Shown one piece after another: positions 36,614 to 47,341 of a DNA stretch of 64,000 nucleotides. The first letter of the stretch is position 1. Every line of letters begins with the position of its first letter. The stretch spans positions 1-64,000 of the forward strand of contig JANYKW010000088.1 of NCBI GenBank assembly GCA_025358025.1, written 5' to 3'. Below the pieces are notes generated by a model that made no database searches, was not told the DNA's origin, and saw nothing but the letters and a program-made list of their open reading frames with translations. The DNA comes from Bacteroidia bacterium. Lineage in GTDB: Bacteria; Bacteroidota; Bacteroidia; Bacteroidales; Prolixibacteraceae. A program made the position numbers and the translations under genes.

Positions 36614-37396
36614 TCAATTAAGCAATTTTTTAATTTCTTCAATTTGCTCGGCAAAGTAAACACTTTTTTCGGGAAATTTCAAACTTAACCACATAAAAGA
36701 ATCTATTGCCTTCTGATAATGACCTTGCTTAAGATATATCCTTGATAATGTTTCAGTTATAAATTCATCATTTTCATTGTCATCCTCGGCTTTAAACTCA
36801 AAACGTGCATATTGAGTGGTTGGAATTTCGGTACGGGATTGTATTGTTGGATTTACTTTGATGAATTGCTCAATCAAATCAACTTTCTCCTGAGAATTTG
36901 TTCCATTTGTTTCAGATTTTACCGGATATGCAAAAGGGCCGGAGTTTGCACCGGGATGATCTGATTGAGGATGTGGATCATGCTGTTCAAAGCTAAGCAG
37001 ATCAAAATCGATGATTTCAGTTTCGTTGGGTTCATTGGGCGAAAGTTCAGTAAATTCTGCATGCATGATCTGGGTCTCTTCGGCAAGTTCAAAAAGGGCA
37101 GACTCCGGATTCTTGCTCTCCTGAATTATTAGAGGTCTACTACGCTGACCCTGTATGGATTTTGGCTGGAGAAGACGATACAGAACAGTTCTGTCTGTAG
37201 CATAAATTGAACAGGTCTTCAAATAGGATGCATAACGAAAGTTTGCCCGGGCATAAAGATTACAGGTATAAAGAAGCTGAGCAGATTGAAAATAAGGAAA
37301 TTCATCGACAATCTCCTTTAACTCCCCAATGGTTTGTTCTTTGAGCAAACCGGGCTTATCCATAAACTGAATCAACTGATCTTTTGTTAATGACAT
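36614..37396 (-). CDS. TPR-like protein of the lptE-secG operon
   Basis: This 260-residue soluble protein is conserved between lptE and secG in Bacteroidota. The N-terminus (MSLTKDQLIQFMDKPGLL) is followed by a helical region, an acidic middle and a C-terminal TPR-like helix pair (TLSRIYLKQGHYQKAIDSFM and LSLKFPEKSVYFAEQI). No catalytic motif is visible. The function is unknown; operon position suggests a link to envelope assembly or secretion. Confidence 0.8.
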   Translation of the reverse strand: MSLTKDQLIQFMDKPGLLKEQTIGELKEIVDEFPYFQSAQLLYTCNLYARANFRYASYLKTCSIYATDRTVLYRLLQPKSIQGQRSRPLIIQESKNPESALFELAEETQIMHAEFTELSPNEPNETEIIDFDLLSFEQHDPHPQSDHPGANSGPFAYPVKSETNGTNSQEKVDLIEQFIKVNPTIQSRTEIPTTQYARFEFKAEDDNENDEFITETLSRIYLKQGHYQKAIDSFMWLSLKFPEKSVYFAEQIEEIKKLLN

Positions 37397-37534
37397 GACT
37401 GGCTATTCTTGTAATTAGCTATTTCAATGCAATGTGTCTATATTTTTCCCGCACGCAAATATATTCTTATCGAACGGTCGCACAGGGCAGCCCCCCATGC
37501 CGCCACGCTCCACTCCCAACGCTCAACTTCTTCT

Positions 37535-38071
37535 TTACCAGTTGGCTACTGATTTATTGAAAATATCCTCAGTCAGCTGTGTTACACATACTTGTACTGC
37601 CTCATTTTCGACCTGATTGATTGTCTTTGAACTATCCCAATCGAAATAGGCAGAAAAAGTAGTATTGAAATCTTGTTCATGGTCTTTGTTGTTGACAAAA
37701 ATTACTTTCACCGTTATTGTTAACCTGTTCATCGAAGCATAATCCATCCCGGTATCACTCTTTTGGATGGAGAGCGGCCGGACATCATAGCCCGTAATTT
37801 CACCTGAAAATTCAAGATCACCTTGATCGGGATGAAGGGATAAGCCGGTTTCGTTGACAAATTTATCCTTCATACCTTCCGTGAATGTCTGACTCAGGGT
37901 AGGATTGATCACTCTGGACCTGTTCCTGAAATAATCCACAAATACGCTTTTAACATCGGGAGAGATAGAAGCGCCGCTCAGGGAGTAACCGATCTTACAT
38001 CCTGCAGCAGGAAGAAGCAGCAGGGTAATAAGAAACATCTGAATTCTAAAGCAACGAGAATGAATTTTCAT
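37535..38071 (-). CDS. lptE: LptE-family LPS-assembly lipoprotein
   Basis: This 178-residue lipoprotein has a signal ending LPAAGC (Cys25) and the LptE-like opening GYSLSGASISPDVKSVFVDY. It should sit in the outer membrane plugging LptD. Its start overlaps the end of the sigma54 regulator (ATGA at 38068-38071), which shows translational coupling. A 138-bp gap precedes the TPR gene. Confidence 0.9.
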   Translation of the reverse strand: MKIHSRCFRIQMFLITLLLLPAAGCKIGYSLSGASISPDVKSVFVDYFRNRSRVINPTLSQTFTEGMKDKFVNETGLSLHPDQGDLEFSGEITGYDVRPLSIQKSDTGMDYASMNRLTITVKVIFVNNKDHEQDFNTTFSAYFDWDSSKTINQVENEAVQVCVTQLTEDIFNKSVANW

Positions 38072-39303
38072 TTCTGTGTAATATTGTATTCTTTGATCTT
38101 CCTGTAAAGCGTTCTCTCGGAAATACCGAGCTCTTCGGCTGCCAGCTTTCTTTTCCCGCTATGCCTGTCAAGTGCCTTTAAAATCAACTCCATCTCCTTT
38201 TCCTCAATGGAGAGCGACTCTTCCACAAATTCTATGGTATCCTGAATGTGCGCACTGGCATTGGGTTTCAGATAGCCCTGGGAAAGTGGTTCGTCTTGCC
38301 CTATACTGCTTTTCTCGTTTTGGTAAAGTTGCATAAACCCATCATCTGTCTCATCGGCATGAACAGCTACAGGATTTATTTTAACAATCTGACTAAATTT
38401 TTCTTTCAGTTCATCCAACTCTTTCTTCAGTCCGATCAGTGCATTAAGCATCATAGTCCGTTCATTCTCGATGGCTCTGACATCTGCTTCCTTGTGATAT
38501 AAGGCAGGAAGAAGGCCGCTCTCCTCATTGGGAATATAATGGACAAGCTTCTCTGCCGTAATATCACGCTCCGTTTCTATGATGGATATTTGCTCTGTAA
38601 TGTTTTTTAGTTGTCTGACATTACCGGGCCAGCGATAACCAAGAAAAATTTTCTGCGCTTCTTCATTCAGACGGATGGATGGCATCTTGTAACGCTCGGC
38701 AAAATCGTTGGCGAATTTCCGGAACAACAAAAGCACATCGGTTCCTCTTTCGCGCAATGGCAAAACCTTAATTGGAACTGTATTGAGACGATAATACAAA
38801 TCTTCCCTGAATTTACCCTCTTTGATTGCGTGGGTCAGATCAAAATTTGTAGCTGCAATAACCCGTACATTGGTTTTTTGAACCTGGGAAGACCCAACCC
38901 GCATAAACTCACCGGTTTCCAGCACTCTCAGAAGCCTGACTTGTGTTGAGACAGGCAGTTCTCCAATTTCATCCAAAAAGAGTGTTCCTCCGTCTGTCAC
39001 CTCAAAGTAGCCTTTCCGATCGTTCAATGCACCGGTGAATGAGCCCTTTTCATGTCCAAACAGCTCAGAATCTATTGTTCCTTCTGGAATTGCCCCACAA
39101 TTGATTGCGATGTATTTACCGTGTTTCCTTGGAGAATAATGGTGGATAATCTGGGGAAAGGATTCTTTGCCAACTCCGCTCTCTCCGCTGATTAGCACAG
39201 AAAGATCAGTGGGCGACACCTGAAGAGCTACTTCAATAGCCCGGTTCAGTCCGGGGGCATTCCCAATGATACTGAAACGTTGTTTAATCTCCTGTATATC
39301 CAT
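38068..39303 (-). CDS. Sigma54-dependent activator (AAA+, Fis-type)
   Basis: This 411-residue protein begins directly with the AAA+ domain: Walker A GESGVGKE near residue 39 and the sigma54-contact loop GSFTGA (GAFTGA in the consensus) near 85. DGGTLFLDEIGELP is the Walker B region. A Fis-type helix-turn-helix ends it (RKLAAEELGISERTLYRKIK). It has no receiver or sensor domain, so partner control is unknown. It is the first gene of the lptE-secG operon. Confidence 0.94.
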   Translation of the reverse strand: MDIQEIKQRFSIIGNAPGLNRAIEVALQVSPTDLSVLISGESGVGKESFPQIIHHYSPRKHGKYIAINCGAIPEGTIDSELFGHEKGSFTGALNDRKGYFEVTDGGTLFLDEIGELPVSTQVRLLRVLETGEFMRVGSSQVQKTNVRVIAATNFDLTHAIKEGKFREDLYYRLNTVPIKVLPLRERGTDVLLLFRKFANDFAERYKMPSIRLNEEAQKIFLGYRWPGNVRQLKNITEQISIIETERDITAEKLVHYIPNEESGLLPALYHKEADVRAIENERTMMLNALIGLKKELDELKEKFSQIVKINPVAVHADETDDGFMQLYQNEKSSIGQDEPLSQGYLKPNASAHIQDTIEFVEESLSIEEKEMELILKALDRHSGKRKLAAEELGISERTLYRKIKEYNITQK

Positions 39304-39512
39304 GCTATCAACCTACTGTTTATAGCGGCAAATTTAGTATTAATCCGTGAATATCCGTCAAGAAAAGCTGCGTGACTGGTATTCAGATTAACAAACAATG
39401 GCTATTTTTGTATCCGCAAACAATATAAATCCGGATTCGGCTACATTCAACAAGAGTAGTCTCGGGTAATAAAAACCAATCAGCCGATGCGTGGCTGCAA
39501 TATATAGGTAAA

Positions 39513-40289
39513 ATGATTAAAAAATTCATTGCCATCATACCTTCAAGATATGGCTCGTCCAGGTTTCCGGGGAAACCTCTGGCAGATATTGCAGGCAAAC
39601 CAATGATCCAGCGTGTCTATGAACAAGTTATTCAAGCTGTTGATGATGTCTGGGTGGCTACTGACGATGAGCGTATTGCCACAACTGTCCGCAGTTTTGG
39701 CGGCAACGTTGTGATGACATCAGCAGACCACCGGAGCGGGACAGACCGTTGTGCAGAGGCTGTCCGGAATGTGAGCAGGGATACCGGAATCAGCTTTGAG
39801 GTGGTCATTAATGTGCAGGGAGACGAACCTTTTATTGAGCCGCAGCAGATTGCCCTGTTGCAAAAACCTTTTGTTATGGATCCGAAGACTGAAATTGCCA
39901 CACTGATTCAGCCAATCCATCAAACTGAGGTTCTGTTTAACATTGCAGAGGCAAAGGTGGTTCTCGATATTCATGGTAATGCAATGTTTTTTAGTAGATT
40001 ACCTATACCAATGAATTTTAGGTGCGAACAGTCTGATTGGATCCATATGTTCAGTTATTTCGCCCATGTGGGGATTTATGCATACCGTACCGATATCCTG
40101 GAGAAGCTAAACAATTTACCTGAAGGGATGCTGGAGAAAGCGGAATCTCTTGAGCAGCTGAGATGGCTGGAAAATGGATACAAAATCAAAACCGTGGAAA
40201 CCAACTATGCAACTGTCGGAATTGATACCCCTGAAGATTTAAAAAAAATTGTTGAAGAGGGTTTTGAAAAATTCTATCCCAAACGCTAA
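39513..40289 (+). CDS. kdsB: CMP-KDO synthetase
   Basis: This 258-residue enzyme activates KDO with CTP for LPS core synthesis. Motifs are IIPSRYGSSRFPGKPLADIA at the N-terminus, VQGDEPFIEPQQI near 110 and GIYAYR near 190. It is followed 46 bp later by glgB. A TATTTTTG -7-like box occurs at 39403-39410 without a matching -33 TTG. Confidence 0.97.
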   Translation: MIKKFIAIIPSRYGSSRFPGKPLADIAGKPMIQRVYEQVIQAVDDVWVATDDERIATTVRSFGGNVVMTSADHRSGTDRCAEAVRNVSRDTGISFEVVINVQGDEPFIEPQQIALLQKPFVMDPKTEIATLIQPIHQTEVLFNIAEAKVVLDIHGNAMFFSRLPIPMNFRCEQSDWIHMFSYFAHVGIYAYRTDILEKLNNLPEGMLEKAESLEQLRWLENGYKIKTVETNYATVGIDTPEDLKKIVEEGFEKFYPKR

Positions 40290-40335
40290 ACTCCGTTTAT
40301 TGTGCTAACTTTATCTCTGATAAAAGATTAATTCT

Positions 40336-42345
40336 ATGGAAGTGCCAAGGTTGGTAAAGGAAGATCCTTATTTGCAACCATATATTTCTGATTTCCTGCG
40401 ATGGGCTGAAAAGTACCGATCCAGGGAAAAAGAGTTACTTGGTAATAACTCTTTGCAGGATTTTGCTTCAGGGCACGATTATTTCGGCCTTTTCAAGACC
40501 GATAACAAATGGATTTTCCGCGACTGGGCTCCCAATGCGACACAGATCTTCCTCATAGGTAGTTTCAATAACTGGCAGGATCATGCTGACTTCGAACTGA
40601 AAAGAATTGGTAATGGCTCCTGGGAATTGGAGTTGCCGCTCCCATCCATGCACCACGGCGATCTTTATGCGCTATCCATGCATTGGCACAATGGTTCAGG
40701 CAAAAGAATCCCCGCCTGGGCACGCAGGGTCGTACAGGATCCGGAAACCCACATTTTCAATGCCCAGGTTTGGGCGCCACGGGAACCCTTTCAATTCAGG
40801 CATCACTTCAAACTGTTAAACGAGGCTCCAATTATTTATGAGTCGCATGTTGGAATGGCCGGGGAAGAACCCCGGGTACATACTTACAATGAGTTTCGTT
40901 ACGAAATGTTGCCCCGAATCAGAGCAGCAGGATACAATACCATCCAGCTGATGGCTATTCCCGAGCATCCTTATTATGGAAGTTTCGGTTACCATGTCTC
41001 CAGTTTTTTTGCCCCATCGTCCAGATTCGGGACTCCGGAGGAGCTGAAGCACCTGATAGATGAAGCGCATGGAATGGGAATCCTCGTGGTAATGGATCTG
41101 GTTCATTCACATGCTGTTAAGAATGTAAATGAAGGACTTGGATTGTATGACGGATCGCGGACTCAATTTTTTCACGAAGGTGCCAGAGGAGAACATCCGG
41201 CTTGGGATTCCTATTGTTTTAATTATTCCAGGAACGAGGTGATACACTTTCTGTTATCCAACATCAAATACTGGCTGACAGAATTCAGGTTCGATGGCTT
41301 CCGCTTCGACGGAGTAACAAGTATGCTTTATTTTGACCATGGCCTGGGGAAAGCTTTTACCAGTTTTTCAGACTATTTTACACCCAACCTGGACGACGAA
41401 GCTGTGGTATATTTTATGCTTGCCAATAAACTGGCGCACGAGATTAACCCGAATGTACTTTCAATAGCAGAGGAGATGAGCGGTCTCCCCGGACTGGCTG
41501 CCCCGCTAAGCAGCGGAGGACTGGGTTTCGACTACAGAATGTCGATGGGAGTGCCTGATTTGTGGATCAAACTTATCAAAGAGCAACAGGATCAGGAATG
41601 GAACGTAGGTCATCTGTTTCATGAGTTAACGACCCACCGTTCGGAAGAGAAAGTTGTGAGCTACGTCGAAAGCCATGATCAGGCTATGGTTGGGGATAAA
41701 ACGGTTATCTTCAGACTGGTTGACAAGGAGATGTATTACAGCATGCGTAAAGACCAGCCCAATCTGACCGTGGATCGTGGAATTGCCCTTCACAAAATGA
41801 TACGGCTGATTACAATTGGCTGTGCCGGTGGAGCTTACCTCAACTTCATGGGAAATGAATTTGGTCATCCGGAATGGATTGATTTTCCACGCGAAGGTAA
41901 TGACTGGTCCTATCAGCATGCCCGAAGAATATGGAGCATAGCAGAAAATCCTGAGCTGAAATTTCACTGGTTACTTGATTTTGACAAGGATATGATTCAT
42001 CTTTTCAAAAGAGAGCGGATTCTGGAAGTTCCTGAGGTATGGCGTATTCACGATAACATGCCGGATCAGGTACTTGCCTTCAAAAGAAAAGACCTGCTTT
42101 TCGTGTTCAATTTTAATCCGGACAAATCATTTGAAGATTATGGGATTCACTGTGACCCCGCCAAATTTAAGGTAATCCTGCATACAGATGCCCATATCTA
42201 TGGGGGCTTTAACCGTATCGATGAAAGGATGACCTATTATTCCCTTCCCGAGAGTGGCCAGGGGTCGCCTCATCAGTTGAAACTTTATCTTCCTGCCCGG
42301 ACAGCCATCGTACTGCAACAACACCCTTATACAAAAGTGAGGTAA
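40336..42345 (+). CDS. glgB: 1,4-alpha-glucan branching enzyme
   Basis: This 669-residue glycogen-branching enzyme has an N-terminal CBM48-like domain (FRDWAPNATQIFLIGSFNNW). The GH13 barrel has DGFRFDGVTSM (nucleophile Asp), IAEEMSGLPG (acid/base Glu) and VESHDQAM (third Asp). Its sequence and length fit the eukaryote-like branching enzymes found in Bacteroidota, not the 730-residue E. coli GlgB. It makes alpha-1,6 branches in glycogen. Confidence 0.95.
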   Translation: MEVPRLVKEDPYLQPYISDFLRWAEKYRSREKELLGNNSLQDFASGHDYFGLFKTDNKWIFRDWAPNATQIFLIGSFNNWQDHADFELKRIGNGSWELELPLPSMHHGDLYALSMHWHNGSGKRIPAWARRVVQDPETHIFNAQVWAPREPFQFRHHFKLLNEAPIIYESHVGMAGEEPRVHTYNEFRYEMLPRIRAAGYNTIQLMAIPEHPYYGSFGYHVSSFFAPSSRFGTPEELKHLIDEAHGMGILVVMDLVHSHAVKNVNEGLGLYDGSRTQFFHEGARGEHPAWDSYCFNYSRNEVIHFLLSNIKYWLTEFRFDGFRFDGVTSMLYFDHGLGKAFTSFSDYFTPNLDDEAVVYFMLANKLAHEINPNVLSIAEEMSGLPGLAAPLSSGGLGFDYRMSMGVPDLWIKLIKEQQDQEWNVGHLFHELTTHRSEEKVVSYVESHDQAMVGDKTVIFRLVDKEMYYSMRKDQPNLTVDRGIALHKMIRLITIGCAGGAYLNFMGNEFGHPEWIDFPREGNDWSYQHARRIWSIAENPELKFHWLLDFDKDMIHLFKRERILEVPEVWRIHDNMPDQVLAFKRKDLLFVFNFNPDKSFEDYGIHCDPAKFKVILHTDAHIYGGFNRIDERMTYYSLPESGQGSPHQLKLYLPARTAIVLQQHPYTKVR

Positions 42346-42438
42346 AAAAGTAATTGCTTTAGATAGATTCTAAACAATTATATTTGCAAAATTGCAGGAA
42401 TTATGCAATGACCAATAGTTAGCCAATGAAATAGCCAT

Positions 42439-42452
42439 CCCGACATGTCGGG
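42439..42452. repeat. Perfect palindrome CCCGACATGTCGGG
   Basis: This 14-bp perfect palindrome lies in the glgB-metF gap, 35 bp before a second, repeated palindrome (42488-42505). No other copy is seen in the window. It may be a cruciform or regulatory site for metF. Confidence 0.6.
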
Positions 42453-42487
42453 ACCAACCGAGATGATAATAACCTCAAGGCTCTTCA

Positions 42488-42505
42488 ATCCGCCAGCTGG
42501 CGGAT
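42488..42505. repeat. Repeated 18-bp palindrome, copy 1
   Basis: ATCCGCCAGCTGGCGGAT is a perfect palindrome 20 bp before metF. An identical copy lies at 51725-51742 beside the CPBP and dus genes. The flanks differ, so it is a short dispersed palindrome and not part of a larger repeat. Confidence 0.7.
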
Positions 42506-42525
42506 AAAAAACAAATTATTATCAA

Positions 42526-43479
42526 ATGAAAGTCATAGATATCATACAATCTTCTAAAAAAATGATCTTCTCATTCGAGTTGCTGCCTCCCCTGAAAGGG
42601 CAGAATGCGACAAAACTTTATGAGACCATCGATGAGCTGATTGAGTTCAAACCAGGATATATCAACCTTACGACCCATCGCGATGAGATTGAATACCGCC
42701 CGGTTGAAAACGGATTGCTGGAAAAAAAAATCGTCCGGAAAAGACCCGGAACGGTAGCCATTGCAGCCGCTATTCAGCACAAATACGGGATTCCCGTAGT
42801 ACCTCACGTTGTGTGCGGAGGATTTACCAGTGAAGAGACTGAAAACATGCTGATCGATCTGAACTTTTTAGGAATAAAAAATGTTCTTGCACTTCGTGGG
42901 GATGGTCTGAAATCCGAAAATCATTTCTTACCCGAAAAAAACGGCCATGCACATGCCAATGAGCTGGTTGAACAGATTATGTACCTGCGCGACGGCAAAT
43001 ACCTCGATCCGGATTTAAGAAACAAGACGGCTCTCGATTTTTGCATCGGTGTTGCCGGATATCCCGAAAAACATTCCGAGGCTTCCAATCCCGAAACAGA
43101 CCTTTTCTACCTGAAACAAAAAGTAGATGCAGGGGCTTCATACATTGTAACCCAAATGTTTTTCGATAACAGAAAATATTACGATTTTGTGGATCGCTGC
43201 AGGGCCGCCGGGATCACTGTCCCGATCATTCCGGGAATCAAACCCCTTGCCTTAATGAATCAGATTACCATGCTGCCGAAAATATTCAACATCGATATTC
43301 CCGAAGAATTTGCTTCGGAAGTAAGAAAGTGCAAAACAAATGACGAAGCCAGACAAGTGGGAACCGAGTGGGCCATACTCCAGTCCAAAGATTTGATTGC
43401 CAACAAAGTACCGTGTCTTCACATTTATACCTACGGAATTACCGACAACACCCGGCAAATAGCCAAAACCATATTATAA
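42526..43479 (+). CDS. metF: Methylenetetrahydrofolate reductase
   Basis: This 317-residue flavoprotein reduces 5,10-methylene-THF to 5-methyl-THF for methionine synthesis. Motifs include [13 protein letters not shown] at the start (the catalytic Glu is in SFELLPP), ALRGDGL near 125 and [15 protein letters not shown] near 175. rdgB follows 7 bp later. Confidence 0.96.
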   Translation: MKVIDIIQSSKKMIFSFELLPPLKGQNATKLYETIDELIEFKPGYINLTTHRDEIEYRPVENGLLEKKIVRKRPGTVAIAAAIQHKYGIPVVPHVVCGGFTSEETENMLIDLNFLGIKNVLALRGDGLKSENHFLPEKNGHAHANELVEQIMYLRDGKYLDPDLRNKTALDFCIGVAGYPEKHSEASNPETDLFYLKQKVDAGASYIVTQMFFDNRKYYDFVDRCRAAGITVPIIPGIKPLALMNQITMLPKIFNIDIPEEFASEVRKCKTNDEARQVGTEWAILQSKDLIANKVPCLHIYTYGITDNTRQIAKTIL

Positions 43480-43486
43480 ATTTACC

Positions 43487-44086
43487 ATGCATCAACTGGT
43501 TTTTGCTACAAACAATGAACACAAACTAAGAGAGTTGGGTGAGATTCTGAAAGGTGAATTCTCATTACTTAGCCTCAACGATATCTCCTGTTCAGAAGAA
43601 ATTCCTGAAACCGGCAATACCCTGGAAGCCAATGCATCGCAAAAATCATTTTACATTTGGGATCGATATAAAATCGACTGTTTCTCTGACGATACAGGTC
43701 TGGAAATAGCAGCGCTCAACAATGAACCTGGTGTCCGCTCGGCGCGTTATGCCGGCGAAGGCAGAAATTCAGAAGATAATGTCACCAAAGTACTGCATGC
43801 ACTGCAAGGCGAAAAAAACAGGAAAGCCTGTTTCAGATGTGTTATCTCCCTGATAATTAATGGCAAGGAATATCTCTTTGAAGGGAGAGCCGATGGTGAA
43901 ATTTTGACCGAAAGAAGAGGTGCCGCAGGTTTTGGTTACGATCCGATATTTTGTCCCGACGGATATTCCCAATCTTTCGCCGAGATGGATTCATTGGTGA
44001 AAAACACCCTGAGCCACCGCGGACACGCAGTTCAAAAACTTGTCAGGTTTCTGACTGATGATTATCCTTATCTGCCAAACCGGTAA
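43487..44086 (+). CDS. rdgB: XTP/dITP diphosphatase
   Basis: This 199-residue HAM1-family enzyme removes non-canonical purine nucleotides. Motifs are [31 protein letters not shown] and [13 protein letters not shown]. It overlaps the porZ-like gene by 1 bp and sits 7 bp after metF. Confidence 0.96.
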   Translation: MHQLVFATNNEHKLRELGEILKGEFSLLSLNDISCSEEIPETGNTLEANASQKSFYIWDRYKIDCFSDDTGLEIAALNNEPGVRSARYAGEGRNSEDNVTKVLHALQGEKNRKACFRCVISLIINGKEYLFEGRADGEILTERRGAAGFGYDPIFCPDGYSQSFAEMDSLVKNTLSHRGHAVQKLVRFLTDDYPYLPNR

Positions 44087-46386
44087 TGAAACAACTCCTC
44101 ATACTCCTGATTTTTCTGCCTGCCCTGTGTTCCGCGCAGAGTCGTATCGGGGAGTGGAGGGCGCATGTTTCTTTCACCCATGTTACCGATGTTGCAGAAA
44201 CAGGAGAATCCATCGTGGCGGCAACTGCCAATGGACTGCTTTTCGTTGATAAAAAAGGGTGGCAGCTCACAACCAAAACAAAAACCGAAGGATTGTCTGA
44301 TGCAGGTATTTCTGCTCTTGCATACGCATCAGCTCCTGAAATATTGATTGCCGGATACCAAAACGGCAACGTTGACCTGCTGCAAAAAGGGCGAATCATC
44401 AATCTTCCCGATCTTACCAGGAAGAATGATCTCCCAGATAAAACCATTTACCGGATTGTTTGTGAAGGTAATTTTGCATACCTCTGCTGTGCTTTCGGGA
44501 TTGTCAAAATCGACTTGCAAAGGATTGAAGTGGCAGAAACCTGGTATTTTGGTGCCGGCGGCGATTTAAAAATCGCATCCGATCTTACTGCATTCAACGG
44601 TAGCTGGTTCGTAGCAACAAACAAGGGTATATTCAAAGCAGATAAACAGAACACCAACTTGCAGGATTACCGAAACTGGAAATTGCAATCATCCTTGCCT
44701 CAGCCGGATGCAGGTTTCTCCTCTTTTGCCCACATGGACGGGTTGCTGTTTACCAGCGACACAAGCAATGACCGGCTGCTGGCATGGGATGGGAAAAACT
44801 GGCAACAACAGTTTCCCGAAATAAAAAAAATCAAGAAAATCAGGTCTTCCGCGACAGGATTGGTTGTCCTGACACAAGGAGAAATATGGCTAACCGGCAA
44901 ATCAGGCAATAGCATGATCAACAGCTATTTGCCTGGAAGCAGTATCGAAGGAATAGATCCGGAGGATGCACTCACAGACAGCAAAGGAGAATTATGGATT
45001 GCAGATTATCGCTTTGGACTGACACACCGGACCGGAATTTCTTCGTATATCCAACTGGTTCCCTCCTCTCCCGGCAGTGATATGCTGACAGCCCTGAAAG
45101 CAGGTCCGGAAGATATCTTTGCCGGAACAGTCACCATGCATTCGGATGGGAGCAAGGAGGCAGGAATATCGATTTACCAGGCCGGAATATGGCAAAATTT
45201 CACATCTGCTGATGATACCGAACTCAAATCCATCCAGCCTGTCACCTCTTTTGCCTTTAGCAAGGATCATCCGGATGAATACTGGGCTTCATCTGCCGGT
45301 TCCGGATTGCTCTTTTTCCGGAACAACAGGGTCGCTGCCCGCTTCACCGGACTCAACGCTGCGTTGGGATCCATCAATGGATTTTGTGTGGTAAACGGTC
45401 TGGCAACAGATACAAAAAACAACCTGTTTTACACCAATCCTACCGGAGAATTCAGATTGGGCAGCCGTTCAGCGAATGGAAACTTTGCTTCGCTTCCTTA
45501 CCATGGGATGAGCTTTTCCAACAATCCTACCGGAGAACTTATCGTTTCCGGTTCGGATATCCACTGGGTGATATTACCTGACGAAGGGTTATTTGCCTTC
45601 AAAGTCCATGGCAGTATTGAAAATATCTCTGACGATCAAAGCCGGAAAATTGCTGTAAAAAGCAGCTTCAGCCATGGAAGTACTACCTTGATCACTGAGT
45701 TTAGCGAAATCTCTTCTATCGCCGAAGACCGCAACCATGAACTTTGGGTTGGAACAGGTGCGGGTGTGGTTGTCTACAACAATCCCGAAAAGGTATTTGA
45801 TCCGGGTGAATTTTATGGAATCCAGCCATCACTCAACAACGGCGAAGGGCTCTTCAAACCGATCCTCGACAAAGAAAAAATCACCGCAATTGCCGTTGAT
45901 GGAGGCAACCGGAAATGGTTTGGAACTGCTCATTCCGGAGTATTTATTTTTTCTGAAGAGGGCGAAGATCTTTTAAACCATTTCGATAGCAAAAATTCGC
46001 CCTTGCTTTCCGATAAAATTATCTCCATTGCCATTTCCCAAAAGAGTGGTGAAGTTTTTTTTGCGACCGACAAGGGATTGATCTCTTTTAAAAGTGATGC
46101 AACTGCAAGTGAAAGTGACCTGAGCAAGGCTTATGTATGGCCCAATCCCCTGCGCGAAACGTTTGAAGGAGATGTTACAATTGATGGACTCACCGACGGA
46201 ACAGATGTCAGAATTACAGATGTATCGGGAAACCTTGTTTACAGGGGCACTTCCATCGGAGGCAGAGCGGTCTGGAATGCCAGAAACGTAAACGGGGTGC
46301 GTGTAGCAACGGGAGTCTATCTGATCTTCTGCAGCTCCCCCCAGGTGACTAAAACGAAAATAATTAAGCTCCTCGTTATTCATTGA
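44086..46386 (+). CDS. porZ: PorZ-like type IX secretion protein
   Basis: This 766-residue secreted protein has a signal peptide (LLILLIFLPALCSAQ) and many two-component-propeller-like repeats (about 30-660), such as NHELWVGTGAGVVVYN and NRKWFGTAHSGVFIF. A C-terminal sorting domain follows (VWPNPLRETFEGDVTIDGLT to VATGVYLIF). Size, architecture and the recO neighbour match PorZ, the surface protein that delivers anionic LPS to the T9SS attachment complex. Identity is by architecture, so it could be another propeller-CTD protein. Confidence 0.8.
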   Translation: MKQLLILLIFLPALCSAQSRIGEWRAHVSFTHVTDVAETGESIVAATANGLLFVDKKGWQLTTKTKTEGLSDAGISALAYASAPEILIAGYQNGNVDLLQKGRIINLPDLTRKNDLPDKTIYRIVCEGNFAYLCCAFGIVKIDLQRIEVAETWYFGAGGDLKIASDLTAFNGSWFVATNKGIFKADKQNTNLQDYRNWKLQSSLPQPDAGFSSFAHMDGLLFTSDTSNDRLLAWDGKNWQQQFPEIKKIKKIRSSATGLVVLTQGEIWLTGKSGNSMINSYLPGSSIEGIDPEDALTDSKGELWIADYRFGLTHRTGISSYIQLVPSSPGSDMLTALKAGPEDIFAGTVTMHSDGSKEAGISIYQAGIWQNFTSADDTELKSIQPVTSFAFSKDHPDEYWASSAGSGLLFFRNNRVAARFTGLNAALGSINGFCVVNGLATDTKNNLFYTNPTGEFRLGSRSANGNFASLPYHGMSFSNNPTGELIVSGSDIHWVILPDEGLFAFKVHGSIENISDDQSRKIAVKSSFSHGSTTLITEFSEISSIAEDRNHELWVGTGAGVVVYNNPEKVFDPGEFYGIQPSLNNGEGLFKPILDKEKITAIAVDGGNRKWFGTAHSGVFIFSEEGEDLLNHFDSKNSPLLSDKIISIAISQKSGEVFFATDKGLISFKSDATASESDLSKAYVWPNPLRETFEGDVTIDGLTDGTDVRITDVSGNLVYRGTSIGGRAVWNARNVNGVRVATGVYLIFCSSPQVTKTKIIKLLVIH

Positions 46387-46398
46387 TCTTTTCTTCAC

Positions 46399-47124
46399 AT
46401 GTTTTACAAGACAGAAGGCATCGTTTTACATGGTCTGAAATACGGAGACACCGGAAAAATCGTGACAGTCTATACAGCAGCTTTCGGGAGATGTACATTT
46501 ATCCTGCAAGGAATTCATGCAAAAAAATCATCCAACAAGGCAAACCTGCTTCAGCCGTTATTTCTGCTGGAGATGGAAATCGATCACAGACAGGGAAGAG
46601 AACTGCAGCGTGCGAGGGAACTCAGAATTTGTCACCCTTATCAATCAGTCCCTTATGATATCGTCAAATCTTCGCAGGCCATTTTTCTTGCAGAACTACT
46701 TTATAAAGTACTAAAGGAGGAGGAGTCGCGCACAGAACTCTTCCAGTTTCTCAGTAATTCCTTCCAAATACTGGATTTGCTTCAAAGTGGTGTCGCCAAT
46801 TTCCATCTGATCTTCCTTATTCAACTGGCCCGATATATGGGTTTTGCACCCATTAACAACCATGATGAGAATCTGCAGTTTTTCGATATGACATCAGGAA
46901 ATTTCACAGGCAACAGGCCATCCCATCCGCACTATCTGGAACCGGGAGAGAGTCTGTTTTTCAATCAGCTTATGGATATTTCCTATGAAGAAGCAGGCAA
47001 CAGCAGACTTTCCTCCACGATGCGCAACAAGTTGCTGCAAAAAATGGTCGAATATTTTTCTTTGCACCTGGGAATCGGGCTACAGATAAAATCTTTGGAA
47101 ATTCTTGGTGAACTATTTTCCTAA
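46399..47124 (+). CDS. recO: DNA repair protein RecO
   Basis: This 241-residue protein has the RecO OB-fold start (MFYKTEGIVLHGLKYGDTGK) followed by an alpha-helical C-terminal half. It loads RecA in the RecFOR pathway. The zinc-cysteine motif found in some RecO proteins is not evident. It starts 12 bp after the porZ-like gene, the usual neighbour in Bacteroidota. Confidence 0.92.
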   Translation: MFYKTEGIVLHGLKYGDTGKIVTVYTAAFGRCTFILQGIHAKKSSNKANLLQPLFLLEMEIDHRQGRELQRARELRICHPYQSVPYDIVKSSQAIFLAELLYKVLKEEESRTELFQFLSNSFQILDLLQSGVANFHLIFLIQLARYMGFAPINNHDENLQFFDMTSGNFTGNRPSHPHYLEPGESLFFNQLMDISYEEAGNSRLSSTMRNKLLQKMVEYFSLHLGIGLQIKSLEILGELFS

Positions 47125-47292
47125 TCTTAATGGATCTCATTAAAAATAATAACAAAAATATTAACAATCCTCATCATATCTCATTATTATTCAATGATTT
47201 TACGATTGGTAATTCGCGATTCACCATTGGTTTCAGCTTCCGGATTTTCTATTTCAAAATAAATTTTGTACTTTCAATTTTTACCGTGACAA

Positions 47293-47322
47293 TTGCCATT
47301 CTCAATTTTTTCCATACTTTTG
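47293..47322 (+). promoter_or_regulatory. Consensus promoter of the aminotransferase-like gene
   Basis: TTG (47293-47295), 19 bp, then TACTTTTG (47315-47322) matches TTG-N19-TAnnTTTG, 20 bp before the ATG at 47342. Confidence 0.85.
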
Positions 47323-47341
47323 CCTAACATATTAATTCAGC